Assembly: GCA_019054805.1 (NCBI GenBank)
Contig: JAHQIY010000001.1
Span: 2,370,501 to 2,434,500 of the forward strand
Length of the DNA stretch: 64,000 bases
Reading direction: 5' to 3'
DNA from: Brachionus manjavacas
Taxonomy: Eukaryota; Rotifera; Eurotatoria; Ploima; Brachionidae
Shown here: one piece after another, positions 42,950-56,174 of the stretch
How the letters are laid out: every line of letters begins with the position of its first letter
How positions within the stretch are numbered: position 1 is the first letter of the stretch
The notes under the pieces: model-generated
What the model was told of the DNA's origin: nothing
Database searches by the model: none
Seen by the model: the letters and a program-made list of their open reading frames with translations, nothing else
Program-made: the position numbers and the translations under genes

Positions 42950-45900
42950 CTAAGTAGAAAAAAAAACTTTACAAAAATTGAATTTTAATGATTTTTTCTA
43001 TTTTCTTATCTATTTAAACTCACATTTATTAAATAAGCATATTTTCTATTAACTTAAAAGCTCTTTATTTTACATCAAATCAATTTATCAATTACTTTAT
43101 TGATGCTGATTGAAAAAAAGTCGATTTTTTCGTAAACAAATTGTTGTTGAGTACCTAAGATCGCATGTAAAAGTACTTAAGAAATAAAAGTGTGAAAATC
43201 TAACCCAATTTTTTAAGACTAATCTAGTACTAGAATTATTTGGTCAAATTTTTAAGAATGAAAAATTTTAATAGAGTATCTTGAAAATGGTGCCAAGCGT
43301 TTTTATAAAAGAAATTTTTTTTCAGATCATATTTAGTGAACCTTGGACAGATTAAAAAATGTCCTATTATAAAAAATTGGGCTTAATTTAGCATTGAAAT
43401 TTTAGAGTTTAATGGAAAATCAGCAAAAATTTGATTTGAATTTTATCAATCATCAGCTCAAGCTAAAAAAAGCCGTAAGCTAAAATTTAGTTAAGGTAAA
43501 GTTTGAGATAGAACAAATATTTGAAAGCAGTTTTATTATCTGTTTATGAAATAAATAAATTGATGATAATTATTTAAATTATATTCTAGTTCACATTTTA
43601 TTATTCGATTAAAATTTTATTGTTTGAATTTAAATTTTCTATGGTAATAAAAAGAGTCATAATTCCGCCAGACTTATTAATCTAAAAATAAACATTGTCT
43701 TCTCAAGAAAATTTCACCTAAATTGAGCACACTTTATTAGTTTATAATTAGTTTAATTATTTGGTTCATCAGTGAGGAAAAATCGGTAATTTTTGACCCA
43801 TTTTATTCTAAATTAAGATTAGATTTTAAATTAATCGCTCAATTTAAAATAAATCATAAGAATTTTAAATGATCAGCTTTAAATTTTTTTAGGCTTTAAA
43901 AATAAAATCTTTTTTTTTTATTACGAAGACTTATTTATGCTAAATAATTTTATTTTTACTTTTAAATTAAAACAAGTTAAGTCGACAAGGGTCTACTAAT
44001 TCATCTTAAATCTGCGAAACATGATTTTATTTTATTTTTTTAATTGCATGTGGTTAAATTTTAAGTCTTTTTTGTTAGCTTAAAATTATTCTTAAATTCT
44101 AAAGCTAGATTTTTTTCAGGAGTTTGATCTTTAATTTAATTATTTTAAATCAAATAATTTTGAATCAATATTTATTTTTAATAAAGAAGCTAAATTGTGC
44201 GTTAAATGAACTATTTTTGATTTTACATTCAATTATATTCTTCCACTATTCTTAATCTAATTTTTATTTAAAAAATTGTAATTTTTGAAACTAAAACATA
44301 ATTATGTCTTCCAGAATTACTAATATCCATTATTTATATTGAAATCAAAAATTTTGAAAAATATAAATAGAATTTATATTTAGAAAACATTAAAGAATTC
44401 TACCATACTCTTATTACACCCTTAGCATAAATTAATTGAATGTGATTTTTTTAGATAAAGTCAATTGAATAATTATCTTTAAATTTTTTAAATTTTTAAT
44501 TTAAAATCAAATTTATATTGTAAAACTCCTAGCGTTGAAGATCCAACATACGCAAAAAAATCGACGAGAAATTTAGATTAATTGGGAAATAAAAAAATAA
44601 GCATAAATAAATGGGAATAAATAAGATAATTTAATGAAAATAGAATAAAGGAAATATTAGTAATAATTTAAAAAGGGACTATTAAAATCGATATCAAAAA
44701 ATTTAAATAAAATACCTCAATTTTTTCTCTTTTTCGAGAAGCCAAAAATTAGTTCTGTGAGGGCAGCAGCAAAATGTCAAAAGCATTTTGACAATTATTT
44801 TAAAGCCTCCTTGCAAAATATTATCTAAATGCACTATTGCTAAAAAAATATAGAGTTGATTTAGGGAATGTCTAAAAGCTTGACAATTCTTTATACATCT
44901 TAGTATTATTTTTTAAATTTTATTTAAAATTTAAGACAAAACACCATACTTTGTTGATAATTGAATAAATTTTAAATGATGAAATTTAAAATTTCTATCT
45001 TAAAAAGCAAATAAATGCCATGAATGGTGAAAAAATTTACCAGCTTTAATTAATAAAAAAACAATAAGATTGATTGAATCCGACCGAGGTTATTAGACTG
45101 GAATTATTATGCCTGACTACAGTTTAAATGGTTATATCATAGATTACTTTCCAAAGGCTTCAATTCCAAGAATGATTTTTATCACTCGAAAGCAATGTCT
45201 AAAGCAGGTTTTTTTTATTTTTGTTTTGGTGGATGTATAATGGAATACTTCCATTTAAAAATTAGACTTTCTTTTCACATTTATCTTATTTCGCTCGAAA
45301 AAAATTAAGATCAAACCAGAGAAGTCAGCCCAATTTTGCCCCATTGAATTATGGAATGGAAAAAATAAAAGCCTTGGTTTTAAAATAACATGAAACCTAT
45401 TAATTACAAAAAATTCAATGAATCATTAAAATTTATTCAATTAACTAATTAAATATAACTTTAAAATTCCTTATTTTTTTAGTCCTCTATTCTTACAAAA
45501 TCACTCCCCTTCATTTACTTCCTCGATTTGTTTAATCAACCAAAGTTTTACATCAAATTAAGACCTAGGAATAAAATACGATTTATATAATCGATCATTT
45601 TTAATTTATGAAATATAAAATAAAAAAACACTTGCGTACCTTTATGCAGATTTTAACCAAAGATTTGACATCAAATGCATAAAGTTCAAAAATAAATCTC
45701 TATTATTTTGTAGATTATTTTTCGCTAAAGATTTGAAATTGCTTATAATTAATAAAATAAAACTTTAACAAGAAAAGCAAAAAACCATGATGAATGATTA
45801 AATTCAATATTTTAAAAAATGCTCAAAATTTAAATTTTCTAGGATAAACAGAAATTAAACTATAAGCAAAACATCTTGATTATTAATTCATAAATGTTGA

Positions 45901-46635
45901 GTTTAATAAATTTTCTAGCCAAATTGATTGAAATTTTAAACTAAAAAAAAGAATTTTAAAATATGAATTACTAATCAATATAAAAAAATTAATCATAGTT
46001 AGAAGGGTCTAAAAAATTAAAATTTTAACTAAAAAAATAATTATCTCTTAGAACAAAATAAATATAGATTGAATCTTTTTGATTTTTTATTTTGGAAAAA
46101 ATTTGAATCTCTAAGATAATTAAATTTCAAATTTTGGTGCTCATAATCAAAATATTGCTGAAAATTAAAAAAATTTTTCTGAATTAAACTCAGTAAAAAA
46201 AACTTTTCAAAAAATAATGAAAAATTATCTTGGTCAACATGAACTAAAAAGCAACAATTGCAAAAATCGTAATTAAAAATTTATTAACATTGAAAAGTTA
46301 AATTTTTCTAAAAATTCTCTCAGTTGCTTTAGCTAATCTGATTTTAAAAAGTTTAATTTTCACAAAAAAAATTCAACTTTTACCAAAGAACGTAATTAAA
46401 AAATATTAAATTTTCTTTACACCATATATTTTGCTTTTTCATTTTATGATTTAACATTTTTAAATTTAATTTTAGATTAATTTATAAAAAAAGAAATATA
46501 AAATTCTTTTACATTAATTTTGAGAAAAATTTTTTTTATCCCAAATCTGAACCTGAATGAAAATGAAATAAAACGCATTGATTTCGATTAAATTTTCCTA
46601 ATTCTTGCCTTTAAATTGAAACAATAAATAAACAC
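42950..46635. other. 3.7-kb AT-rich stretch
   Basis: Should contain the missing 5' exon(s) of the SprT gene and possibly 3' exons of the gene at 46640. Neither could be placed. One plus-strand open patch at 45111-45209 (begins MPDYSLNGYIIDYFPKA) has coding-like composition and is followed by a GT, but nothing around supports it. Confidence 0.4.
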
Positions 46636-46639
46636 TTAC

Positions 46640-48541
46640 GACCTTAGTCGACTCGACCATTCGAGCCGAACATTTTTCACTATCTTGTGAAAAACCGAGT
46701 TTGAAAATAAATCAAAAATGTCTTGGACAAAATCTTCAATTGAACTATTTTCATTTTCTTCAATTACCAGTACAACATTTTTTCTAAAATTTTCTAATTT
46801 TGCCGGTGAGTTGATAATTTCTTTTAAAGATTCATTTATATAGCTAAACACCGCATTTCTTAACAAAATAACATTTTCATCCACATCATTCTTTCTAACC
46901 CTAAAGCCCGCGCTATCAACCTTGCTTTGCTCATCATCACTCTCATTAGTTTGATCAAGGCCAAACAATGGCACCGATCTGCACTCTTTACTTTGGCCAT
47001 TTAAGCTTTCCATCCATCTATCTAATTTTAAATCAGACACCTTATGCGTCTCATTGTTATTATTCAAATCAATGCTGGACCTTTTTGAACCTGTTCTGCG
47101 CCTCCTGCATGGCGCCTCGACCAAATTCTGCAAAGAGCCGCCATTTATAATCAAAGTACTATTTTGGATAACAGATTGTTCAAATTTGTCTGAATAGCAA
47201 TCGCCAAGAAGATCGTACTCTTGATCTACTATGGTAGAGCTTAAAACATCATCTTTGGAATTAATGAAGACATCTTCTGATATAGATTGAACAAGTTTGT
47301 TGGTCACATGCGATAAAACAGCGTAATCGGCCGACATATCACCAGTATCGGCCTGATGGGAACACTTAATTGTTTCATATTGAACATCATTATTTGATTT
47401 ATTCACAGGCTCAATGAGAACCGAGTCGTCCGGATTGTAAGACATAAATTTATAAGTTGTTCTAGTCAAACAGTTTTTTGATTTTCTATTCTCAGATATT
47501 AGGCAATAGTTGTACACAAATGGCCGAGTGCTAAATGGCACTCTTATATCTAGTCCAGTGATAGTGGAGATTTTTTTTAATAAATTTTTCAAACTTTTTT
47601 CCATTTTTAAAATTATCTCATTCTAGAATAAAAATTGAACGAAAAGTTTCCTCCAAAAAAATTATTACTTGTTCTTTAAAGTCATAATTTATCTTATTTA
47701 TTTCTATATTGACAAAAGCCAGAGCCATCTCGAACTAAAAAAAAAAATTGTAAAATTTTAAAAATTATTTATTATTAAAAAATTACAATTAAATTTTTTA
47801 AAATATTAGCCACTGTTTCTTTGCCAAGAATATTTCTATTCAATTTTATAGTCCACATCAATCGTCCATCACAGCTTTCTTCCAAATCGAATTCACTCTG
47901 AAAACTTAGAAAAAAATAAAAATAAATTTTTTTTAGAACCAAGTTCAAAATTACTTTGAGTTGGTGTCAGTCCATCGGCAAACGATACCCTTTAGAGCCT
48001 CATTGAACAAGCGTTTATTCAAATTGGAGAAGTTGTTGAAAATTTTTTTGACCGGATCGCGGGTTAAAATAACATTGAGACACTTTTCTATTTGTCTCTG
48101 GTCAATTTTGTTTAGAAATGAATGAACCGAGTCAAGCAGAGAGAGGTGATCAAAGTCTGAATGGCTCAAGTCTTCGGTTATGGGAAAAGGCTTGTAAACT
48201 GGCGAGTCGGAACATGTGTGCCAAGAGTTAGAGCATGTCGACCGATCACTCACATTCAAAAGTCTAAGATAAAAAGTTAAATTATTAAGCATGTTCTCCT
48301 GGTAGTTGGAATAAGAGCTTGACTGGTTCGAGTCTAGATCAATTTGGTTCTTTTCTCGGTATGTCTTGAACAAGTCATCTGGTAAACCTGAGTCTTGTGC
48401 AACTTGGTCAGCCCGCTTGAACTTGCCGTTTACTGAGCGAAATTTGCAGCGGATTTCGCAGCTACAAATCAGCCGCGGACTGTAATAAAACGCGTATTTT
48501 GTATTCTCTGAGACATCGAATGATTTTTCTATGGTCCAAGT
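46640..48541 (-). CDS. Unrecognised multi-exon gene (internal exons)
   Basis: Four exons fit in phase: 47955-48541, 47787-47904, 47669-47734 and 46640-47622 (584 codons and 2 nt). The first has a Cys-rich start (FYYSPRLICSCEIRCKF) after an acceptor at 48542, so an upstream exon is missing. The second and third form a compact segment, LMWTIKLNRNILGKETVANI then EMALAFVNIEINKINYDF. The last has a long acidic Ser/Asn-rich region with a basic patch (CRRRRTGSKRSS) and a helical end (FVQDIFDLFSNSVFHKIVKN). A stop at 46636 is just past a strong GTAAGT donor (46639), so the transcript probably continues left. No family identified; likely intracellular. Confidence 0.55.
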
Positions 48542-49277
48542 CTAGTTTATTTTTAGATAAATTGATTGAAAATTTTAGCTTAAGGCTTACCATTATCCTA
48601 AATTTTGAATGTTTGAAACAAAATTTTCATTTAAATAACAAATTTTTGAAAGAGACCTTGATTAATTATTTTAAATTTCAAATTTTATTTCAACTTTTGC
48701 TTTATTGGTCTTGCTTTCAAATTTAGCATAAAATCGTCTTTATTCACATCCGTTCATCAAAAATCAAAATTCCAGTACTAACTTTCAGTTTTTTTTATTA
48801 TCAAATAAAAAATATACTAGCTGAAAAATTTATTTTTTATTTCATATACTTTATTTATTTTTGGAAAAATTCAATTAATTAAACCATTTGATTAAAAACA
48901 CCAAAATTGGGTGAAAATGTTACCATAGACAAAATTAGAGTGCATTTTTAAAATTTAAAAACTTGAAAATTTTTGAGCGAGAATTATGCTTTTTGTTTAG
49001 CAAGAGTAAATTAATTAATATTACCCTTAAGATATCTGGTACTTTCTTAGCTTGTTTATTTATTTACTAGTTTAATATTTTATTAAATTTTAAAAGCTTT
49101 TTTTAAATTAATTTAACTTGGTTTCAAAATACGCAAATACTCGATTAAAAGTTTTCTTTTTATACTTAGTCATTAAACAAAAAAAAATCTTAATTTTCTT
49201 ATACAAACTAAAATTTTTTAAATGAAAACCGATTAATTTTGATTAATAAATTTGGTTCTAGAATCCAAACAAATGAT
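48542..49277. other. 5' flank of the unrecognised gene
   Basis: AT-rich. An upstream exon is expected but not identified. Confidence 0.5.
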
Positions 49278-49957
49278 GGGCCACCCATTTTATGTGACCA
49301 ACATCACCTAGCTCAGCTAATGACCAGCACTGGTCTCTATTTGGTGACCAAGATAATCAATGTGATCAACGATTGAATTTTAAAATTAAATTGACCTGCT
49401 AATTCATTTTCGGATCAGGATTAAAAATTAATTGCGGTGTAGATGATCAACCCGATGCAGAAACCTCTGTGTCAGATCGAAGCTGTTGCTCAATAAGGTG
49501 CTAGAAAAGGAGATAAGCGCCTCCCCATTATCCACTAGGATAGAAAAGGGACAATTATTATATTAATAATTAGGTGACCATTGTGATTAATTTAGTGACA
49601 AATAAAATTTTCTAAAAACAAAACAATTAGTCGATTTTATAATATCTTATTCATTCAATTAGTTAAAATTAAAGTCAAATTATTATAAAATCAAATTTGA
49701 GTTATAAATTCAACGCAGATTCAGATTTTTTTTTGCTTTAGCAATATTCAAATTTTCTATTTTGTCATTGACTGAATTAATTCTTACTCAGCATCGGTAC
49801 AATCACTATTTAATTATTTAATTCTGTTTATTTATTAAATAATTTTAAGGTGAACTCTGTTATTCATATTCATTTGATCACCAAATAGTGACCAGTTCTG
49901 GTCACCATCTCAGCCAAATGATGTTCCGTGATCAATTGGTCACAAAAATTGGGATAC
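49278..49957. mobile_element. TIR element with GTGACCA palindromes (element 3)
   Basis: About 80-bp imperfect inverted repeats. The left contains TATGTGACCA, CCAGCACTGG and TATTTGGTGACCA; the right contains their complements (TGGTCACAAAAATTGGG at its outer edge). The motif TGTGA(A/C)CA links it to elements 1 and 2. It has no zinc-finger frame, and the exact ends and target duplication could not be fixed. Confidence 0.55.
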
Positions 49958-50482
49958 ACGAAATTTATATCTTGGTTCAATTAAAAAATCTAAATAAAGA
50001 ATATGGTTGAATCTTAAAAATTTAAAGAATTTTTCAATTTTATCGTGTCATAAATTTTAGAATTTTTACTAACAAAAATCGAAAAAATTTTTGAATAAAA
50101 TTTTAAAATAGATATCATTAATTCTTATTTTTTAAAGATCAATTTGTTTCACAAATTGAATAAAAAAATTGCCACTTTAATTAAGATCAATTAATTGCAA
50201 TTTTATCTAAAATTAAGTTTAAAAGTTAATCAAAAAGCTAATGTCTTCATCTAAGAAGACTGATTTATATTTTATTTATTTGATTATTTATGAGAATTAA
50301 GTATCAAAAAGTCTATTATAACATTTTATTTTAATTATTACTCAACTCTCTATTTAGTTTTTCTAAAGGTAAAGTTAAAGGCTTGCTAAAAGCAATTAAT
50401 TTTCAAATTAAAAAATTAACAAATTTTAAAAATTATTATTTAAATACGTTTTAGCATACAATTTTCACCCAAATATTGGCAA

Positions 50483-50819
50483 ATTGAAGTTCATTATCAA
50501 ATGTCAATTTCAAACCAAAATTTTTAGCTTTTGATTTAAAAAAAAGTATTGTTATCAATTTTTATACAATAAATGACTAAACTTAATTAAATATGATTTG
50601 TTTAATCATTAATCAGAAAGAAATTACATGAATTTTTATCTAATATAAAAACTTAATTAATATTTTGAAATTTTGCAATACAAAATTTGTTATTGTTTCT
50701 ATGTAATATTTTTATAAAAATTAATTAGAAAAAAAAATAAAAAAGCTTATTTCATCATTTTTATTAAAATTTTAATCTATGAGTGTTGATCATGTGATCA
50801 TGATTATGAACTTCAAGTT
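50483..50819. mobile_element. Short-TIR element family B, copy 1 (internally deleted)
   Basis: Begins TTGAAGTTCATTATCAAATG and ends in the inverted form (ATTATGAACTTCAAG). It aligns with 51717-52200 and 62801-63320 over both halves, with a central deletion. No coding capacity. Confidence 0.75.
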
Positions 50820-51716
50820 CTCCAAGTGCTATCATTTCTTAATGATTTTAAGATAAATTTTTAGGTTATCCCTGAAATGTGGAAGCTGGAAATTTTTTAT
50901 TTTAAATTTACTTATTAAAAAAAATTAATTAATTTATTAATTTAAACAAGTATATCTAATTGATGGTAAAATTTTAATTAAAAAAAATTATTTATTCACT
51001 AGTCCGAACAAAACCATTAACCAAGTTGACTAAAATTTTGTTTATACATTTATCTTAGGGCCTTAAATATGTGAAACATATCATAATATCATTTCAAAAT
51101 AAGAAGTTATTAGCCATTTTGCTCGCATATTCTTTAAAATTACAATCCTTGATCACCGAAATCACTTAGAACCCAGTAACATAAATCAATTGATTAGTAT
51201 TTGAAATCGTATCAACACGCATCCGCATTTTAGTATAAAAGAATTCAAGACATATTTCCGTTCTGCATTTTAGAAATAACCAAATTTTTGTCATAAATCA
51301 CATGAAATTTTAATAAATAAATTTGAATAACTAGATTTAAAAAAATCTTAAAAAAAAAGAGGACCTTTTTATGCTTTATGAAATGAATTGTACACCAAAT
51401 CAAATTTACAATTTAAAAAAAATTTTATTTAAAAGGAAGACGTAAGAACTGGACTTTAAAAAGAGAAATAAAAACCTGTATATAAAGGGCATCTTGAGGC
51501 TGATGATCAAAAAAGCATTTATTTATTTATTTTTTACATATTAATTTAGAAAAAATTATTTTCTCAACTCATTGGCAAAACCGATTTGTTAATTTAGATG
51601 TATTTCATTTTTTGTAAAGTTTTTTTTGAAATTTTTTATTTTAAAACTATTGATGAGAAGGATCGATTTTTCTTTTATTACTTATTTTTAATTAATATTT
51701 GGATTTGAAGGCAAAA

Positions 51717-52200
51717 TAAAGTTCATGATCATATGCAAATTTCAAATCAAAATTTTTAGTTTTTGATTTAAATAAAAAGGTAATTTTTATCAATTTTTTA
51801 ATAATAAATGACTAAACTTTATTAAACATTATTTGTTTAATCAATAATTAGATAGAAAATTATATGAATTTTTATCTGAAGTAAATTGTATACTTAAAAA
51901 ATATTTTGAAATTTTACAATACAAAATTTAACTTTGTTTCGCCGTAATATCATTTAAAGCGTTTATTTGAGCCATAATTTGGATACCTAAAAGTCGATTT
52001 TAAATCTTTAAAGTTTTCAAATAAAAATTTTAGTAGAATCAATTAAAGATCAATTAGAGTAAAAAGATTTTTTTTTAATTAAAATAATAAACATCTTATG
52101 TTTAATTTTTAAAAAATTAAAAAAATCTAATTTAATCATTTTCATTAAGATTTTAATCAATTAAATTTTGATTATATGATTATGATTATGAACTTCAAGT
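51717..52200. mobile_element. Short-TIR element family B, copy 2
   Basis: Ends carry AAGTTCATGATCA and its complement. The interior matches 62801-63320 nearly throughout (e.g. GCGTTTATTTGAGCCATAAT). Confidence 0.8.
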
Positions 52201-52556
52201 TTCCGAATTAGAATTTTAGATTTAATTTTGAATACTAGATACAAAAACTTTGGAAAATTAATTCATCAAAAAATCAGTTAATAAATTCGTTCATAAAATC
52301 GATTTTATCAATGGACAGAGATAATGTTTTTGAAATAAATACCAAAAATTTTTAAAACTATATATTTTTTATTATGTTTTGATTTATTCCCTAACCTTTA
52401 TATTCTAAAATGGGATATGATTTTGAAATTCTGAGTGAAAATCTCAAAATTGAATCATAATTGAAATATATCTTAATTTTAGTATTCAATACTCCTAGTT
52501 CATATTAAATTAAAGTCTGTTTAAAGGGAAAGACAAATTTCTAAAAAAAAATTTAT

Positions 52557-54207
52557 TTAATTTTTAATTTTTTTTTTAGGAGATTCAGTAATTTTATCTT
52601 CAGTTTTTTCTCTGTTCAATTTTTCTCGATACATTAGAAGAGCATTTGTTAGTTTATTAAGTTCAGTTGGCTCATTTAAATAAACCATGCCAGCTGCAGT
52701 ATGCTTGCGACAGACTAAAAAGATAATTAATTTTAAAATAAAAAACATTCTTAGTTATTTTAAATAAAGTAATTACACGAGTTGGTCAAAACTTGATGAT
52801 TATTGCGTCGAATAATTTGGTGGCTTTCCTGTTCTGTTATGTCAAATAATTTAACCCTTTTTAAAAATAATTCAAAAAAATTAAATTTTTTTTTATTTAA
52901 ATTACATATTTAATAATTCATAAGGTCCTCTTAAGTTAATTGAATTCGAAGCACCACTGCTTATAATCAAACCTTTGGACTTTGTGTTAAAAGTAAGACA
53001 CCTGCCTGCCATTATGAAATCCCGTCTTTCAGTTGAACTCGAAATCGAAGCCGAATAGCAAAGCTCAAAATGAAGTGACATAGAATTTACAGCCTTGTGA
53101 ATTTTTATTAGAAATGTTTGAAAAGATATTAAAGTTGATGTTCAAGTATCGTACAAAATGATGAAAAATTTAATAATAAATTTTCAATTTTTTTTCTATA
53201 AATTCAAAATTAGATAAATTTACATCAATTGTCTAAGTCAATAATTTCTACTGAATTTGCAGATTTTTTTGTACACTTTGATATATGAATGCAACTGAGA
53301 ATTTTGCATTCACAGAACTAATTTTGAACTTATGGAAAAATATTATTTTTGATTTTTTATCATTTTGCTCTGTTCTTTTGTAATGAATTCGACAAAATCA
53401 ATTCATGTGCTTACATTATTCAAGGGTCTGATCAAATGTTTATCAGTAAGACCACATTCTATACCAGACTTAATGCTAATTATATCCGCATTGAAATTGT
53501 TGTTGCACAAATACTTAAATTAAAATTTATATTAAATAACTTATTTATTTTAGCTAAATTCATAGGATTTTTTTTCAGAATAATAATCTCTCGTAATTGC
53601 TAACAAACAAGCAATTTTTAAATCAATTAAAGCTGTTTAATAATTTCTATCAAAAAAAAAATTCTATGAGTTTTGTCAAATTTTATTAATTTTCTATGAA
53701 TTGACAGATCATCTATTTATTTACCAGCAAAACTTGGCTATCAACAGGTTCTAATGCAATGATGTCATAGGCCATTACTTCTTTGCTTTTCTAATTTTTA
53801 AATTATTTTAAATAAATTTTTTTCTTTTAATATTACCAAATGATGCAGAAAAGTGTTTATATCATTAGGTTTAATTTTTACATTTATCCTCGAGTAAATT
53901 TTTATTTTTCTACAAAAAAGGTCCAGTCTACTTGCAAGTTTTTGTTGAATTTTGTAATTTTTCGGTAGTGGAACAAGCACCAATTGCCTGTTCTCTTTCT
54001 TTTTTTGCTCATTAGTCTTGGGTCCTGCTGCCGGAAACTCATAATCCACCGACAATGCCACTTCATTGTATCCCACTTAAAATCAAAGACTAAGTTTTAT
54101 TTTCCAATTTACACTCACTTACACTTAATAGCATTTTCAACTAATTGATCTATTAGTTTATCAGGCAAATTAGTCACGTTTAAATTTAAATCACCGAAAG
54201 TAGTCAT
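52557..54207 (-). CDS. RPP30: Ribonuclease P/MRP protein subunit p30
   Basis: Seven exons: 54123-54207, 53837-54075, 53725-53790, 53415-53513, 52906-53093, 52777-52856 and 52557-52714. All are GT-AG, in phase, 304 residues. The protein follows the RPP30 fold from end to end: FGDLNLNV, LGYNEVALSVDYE, VMAYDIIALEPVD, NADIISIKS, LHFELCYSASISSSTERR, GLIISSGASNSINLRGPYEL and VKLFDITEQESHQII. It is a TIM-barrel subunit of nuclear RNase P and MRP, which process tRNA and rRNA precursors. The tail is Lys-rich and longer than in vertebrates (268 residues). Its ATG lies 74 nt after the stop of the Rab escort gene. Confidence 0.92.
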
Positions 54208-54263
54208 TTTTTATTTTTAAATTTTATTCAAAATAATTTATTAAATTTCAAAAGAATCTCATC

Positions 54264-54279
54264 ACTAAAAAAAGTTAAC
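54264..54279 (-). promoter_or_regulatory. Possible trans-splice acceptor between Rab escort protein and RPP30
   Basis: After the Rab escort stop (54282) the minus strand reads TTAACTTTTTTTAG, a strong polypyrimidine-AG, 58 nt before the RPP30 ATG. There is no room for a promoter and the upstream gene is complete. It would suit spliced-leader addition to an operon's second gene. Inference only. Confidence 0.4.
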
Positions 54280-54281
54280 AT

Positions 54282-56174
54282 TCAGTCAGATTTTTTTTCT
54301 GACTGTGCCTCTCCATTATCATCTATTATTATGTCTTCCGGGTCAGGAGGTCTAGGCATGAATTCTTGATCGGGACAAATTTCTTTAAATATCCTCTTGG
54401 CTTCGTTGACATGGTGGTCAAAATCAAGACAAACTTTGGCACCTGATACTAAGTGAAGATTGGCCGGTTTCGATTCATTTTCGTTCATTTCCTTAACCAA
54501 ACACTCAGAGTCAATATGTGAAAAAAAATACGAAAATAAAATATTCGCTTTATCACTCTCTGTTTCTGACGCATTTCTAAACAGCAAATTAATAACTTGA
54601 TCAAAATTTTTTTTGTTTGTTTTAGCCTTGTCTTCACAAAACAAATAAACTATGACTTTAAAAATAAAAAATTAATCAAAGACAAATTGTAGCTGACAGA
54701 TAAAGAATACAATATCCCTGAGGACAACAATTTGACGCGTGGGATGTTTCTATCAAATAAATATTGGAACCTGAATCTGAAATCTTAGGCAAAAATAACA
54801 ACGAAATCTAAGAAGTGAATGATTAGACAGAAATATTTTTATTTTTTCTTTAATCTTTTTTTACATGATCTTGCTCATCTTGGTGTTCATAGATGCTTTT
54901 GTCTGTTATCAGAATACACCGGGATATAAATTCAACATTATCAGGATAAAGACTCAACGGTGCGTAGCTTGAATCGATCACTAAATGCTCGCACTCAAAA
55001 TGTTCATCCTTTTCCCGTGTTTTTATCGACTTTATCCTAATAAAAATTTATTTTCGTTTTAATTTAATATTTTTTTCCACTTTTTTAAGATTTTAATTTA
55101 CAAATTAGACTCATCTAAGTTTAATTGATCAATAGTTAAGTCAAGATAATAAATTGTGCCGAACACGGCCGCCATTCGGCAAAAACACTGACTTAACTCT
55201 CCGGCACCGTACATCGGGAACAGAAATGGACTGTCACCAAACCTGCCCACTGAGCTTAGAAATTTTCTCGTCTCCTCTAGGCCCTACACAAAATAAAAAG
55301 ACCAAAATATTGTATAAGTTAAATTTTACTTTTGATGCCGAGTCACTTTGGCTCGGACACATGGCAACAGCGTTCACAAAAATATCACTAATGTTTTTGG
55401 GAAATTTTTTGCTTTTTATTAATTCTTCAAAGCTCAAATTCTGTAATTGTGGATCAGTTAGCTCTTTAAAATAGTCTTCCTTAAGACAAGACTGAACAAA
55501 TTGCATCATGACCCTTTTTTCAAGCATGCCAAGCTTAGTGGATTTGAAGACTTCCGATCGAGAAGTAGGGACCTGGTATAGTAATTAATTATTTGTTGAG
55601 AATTAAAAAAATCAACCTTTTGTAATGAACCATCACTGTCCATGGTTAAAATTTGAGAAACCATCCTAAATTCGCAGTATTTGGCAACATCGGATGAAAT
55701 TAATAGCTCGACCAAGTCACCTCGTGCATACAAAATATTTGGTGATAAGTCAAGGAGAAATTTTCGAGACAAATTTGTCAACTTTTTCTCAATTCTTTAA
55801 ACAATATAAGGTTTAATTGAACAAAAATAGGGTCTAATTACTCTGAATCGAGTGATGTATTCCACATGTATTCGATTTCAGTGAAATATTTTTTCAAGTT
55901 GTTATTACATATGCTTAGGTCATTAGATTCCTTTGAGCTAAGGACTGTTTGGGTCCACTCAATCAGGCCAGAGAGTGAGTGAGAGGCGAATTCTCCGCCG
56001 TAAAATGGATTTCTTGGAAATAAAATTTTTTAATTATTTCAAGTATTTAATTTTTTAATACCGGTCGATATGAAAAACAGTCTTGCCGATTCGAGCCAAA
56101 GCAGCGGATAAAATTGACTCGGTGAGACCAGTCCCGGAAATGATTACATCGTATTTTTGCGGCAAATCACTCAT
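54282..56174 (-). CDS. CHM: Rab escort protein (Rab geranylgeranyltransferase component A)
   Basis: Eight exons: 56062-56174, 55842-56012, 55617-55794, 55330-55572, 55102-55283, 54865-55036, 54711-54807 and 54282-54655. They are in phase and give 509 residues. The N terminus is the GDI/REP nucleotide-fold motif KYDVIISGTGLTESILSAAL, then NPFYGGEFASHSLSGLIEW. GRFGDSPFLFPMYGAGEL and FCRMAAVFGTIYYL mark the Rab-binding platform. The C terminus EAKRIFKEICPDQEFMPRPP then DPEDIII is specific to REP over GDI. It presents newly made Rab GTPases to the geranylgeranyl transferase. Shorter than human REP-1 (653), mainly from missing linker sequence. The smallest intron is 44 nt. Confidence 0.93.

Noticed and set aside
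42700-42960. Plus-strand open frame reading LRLLVRGMRGSFHAWI and TNDNTRRLVQTLVQNG
   Set aside because: Looks coding at first sight, but the minus strand over the same bases encodes the SprT protease core, which explains the codon-like composition.
45111-45209. Plus-strand coding-like patch (MPDYSLNGYIIDYFPKA)
   Set aside because: Only 33 codons, no acceptor or partner exon, no family; kept only as a note in the intergenic entry.
48499-48726. 75-codon plus-strand frame
   Set aside because: Overlaps the 5' end and flank of the minus-strand gene; composition is low-complexity.
55154-55474. 106-codon plus-strand frame
   Set aside because: Antisense of Rab escort exons 4 and 5.
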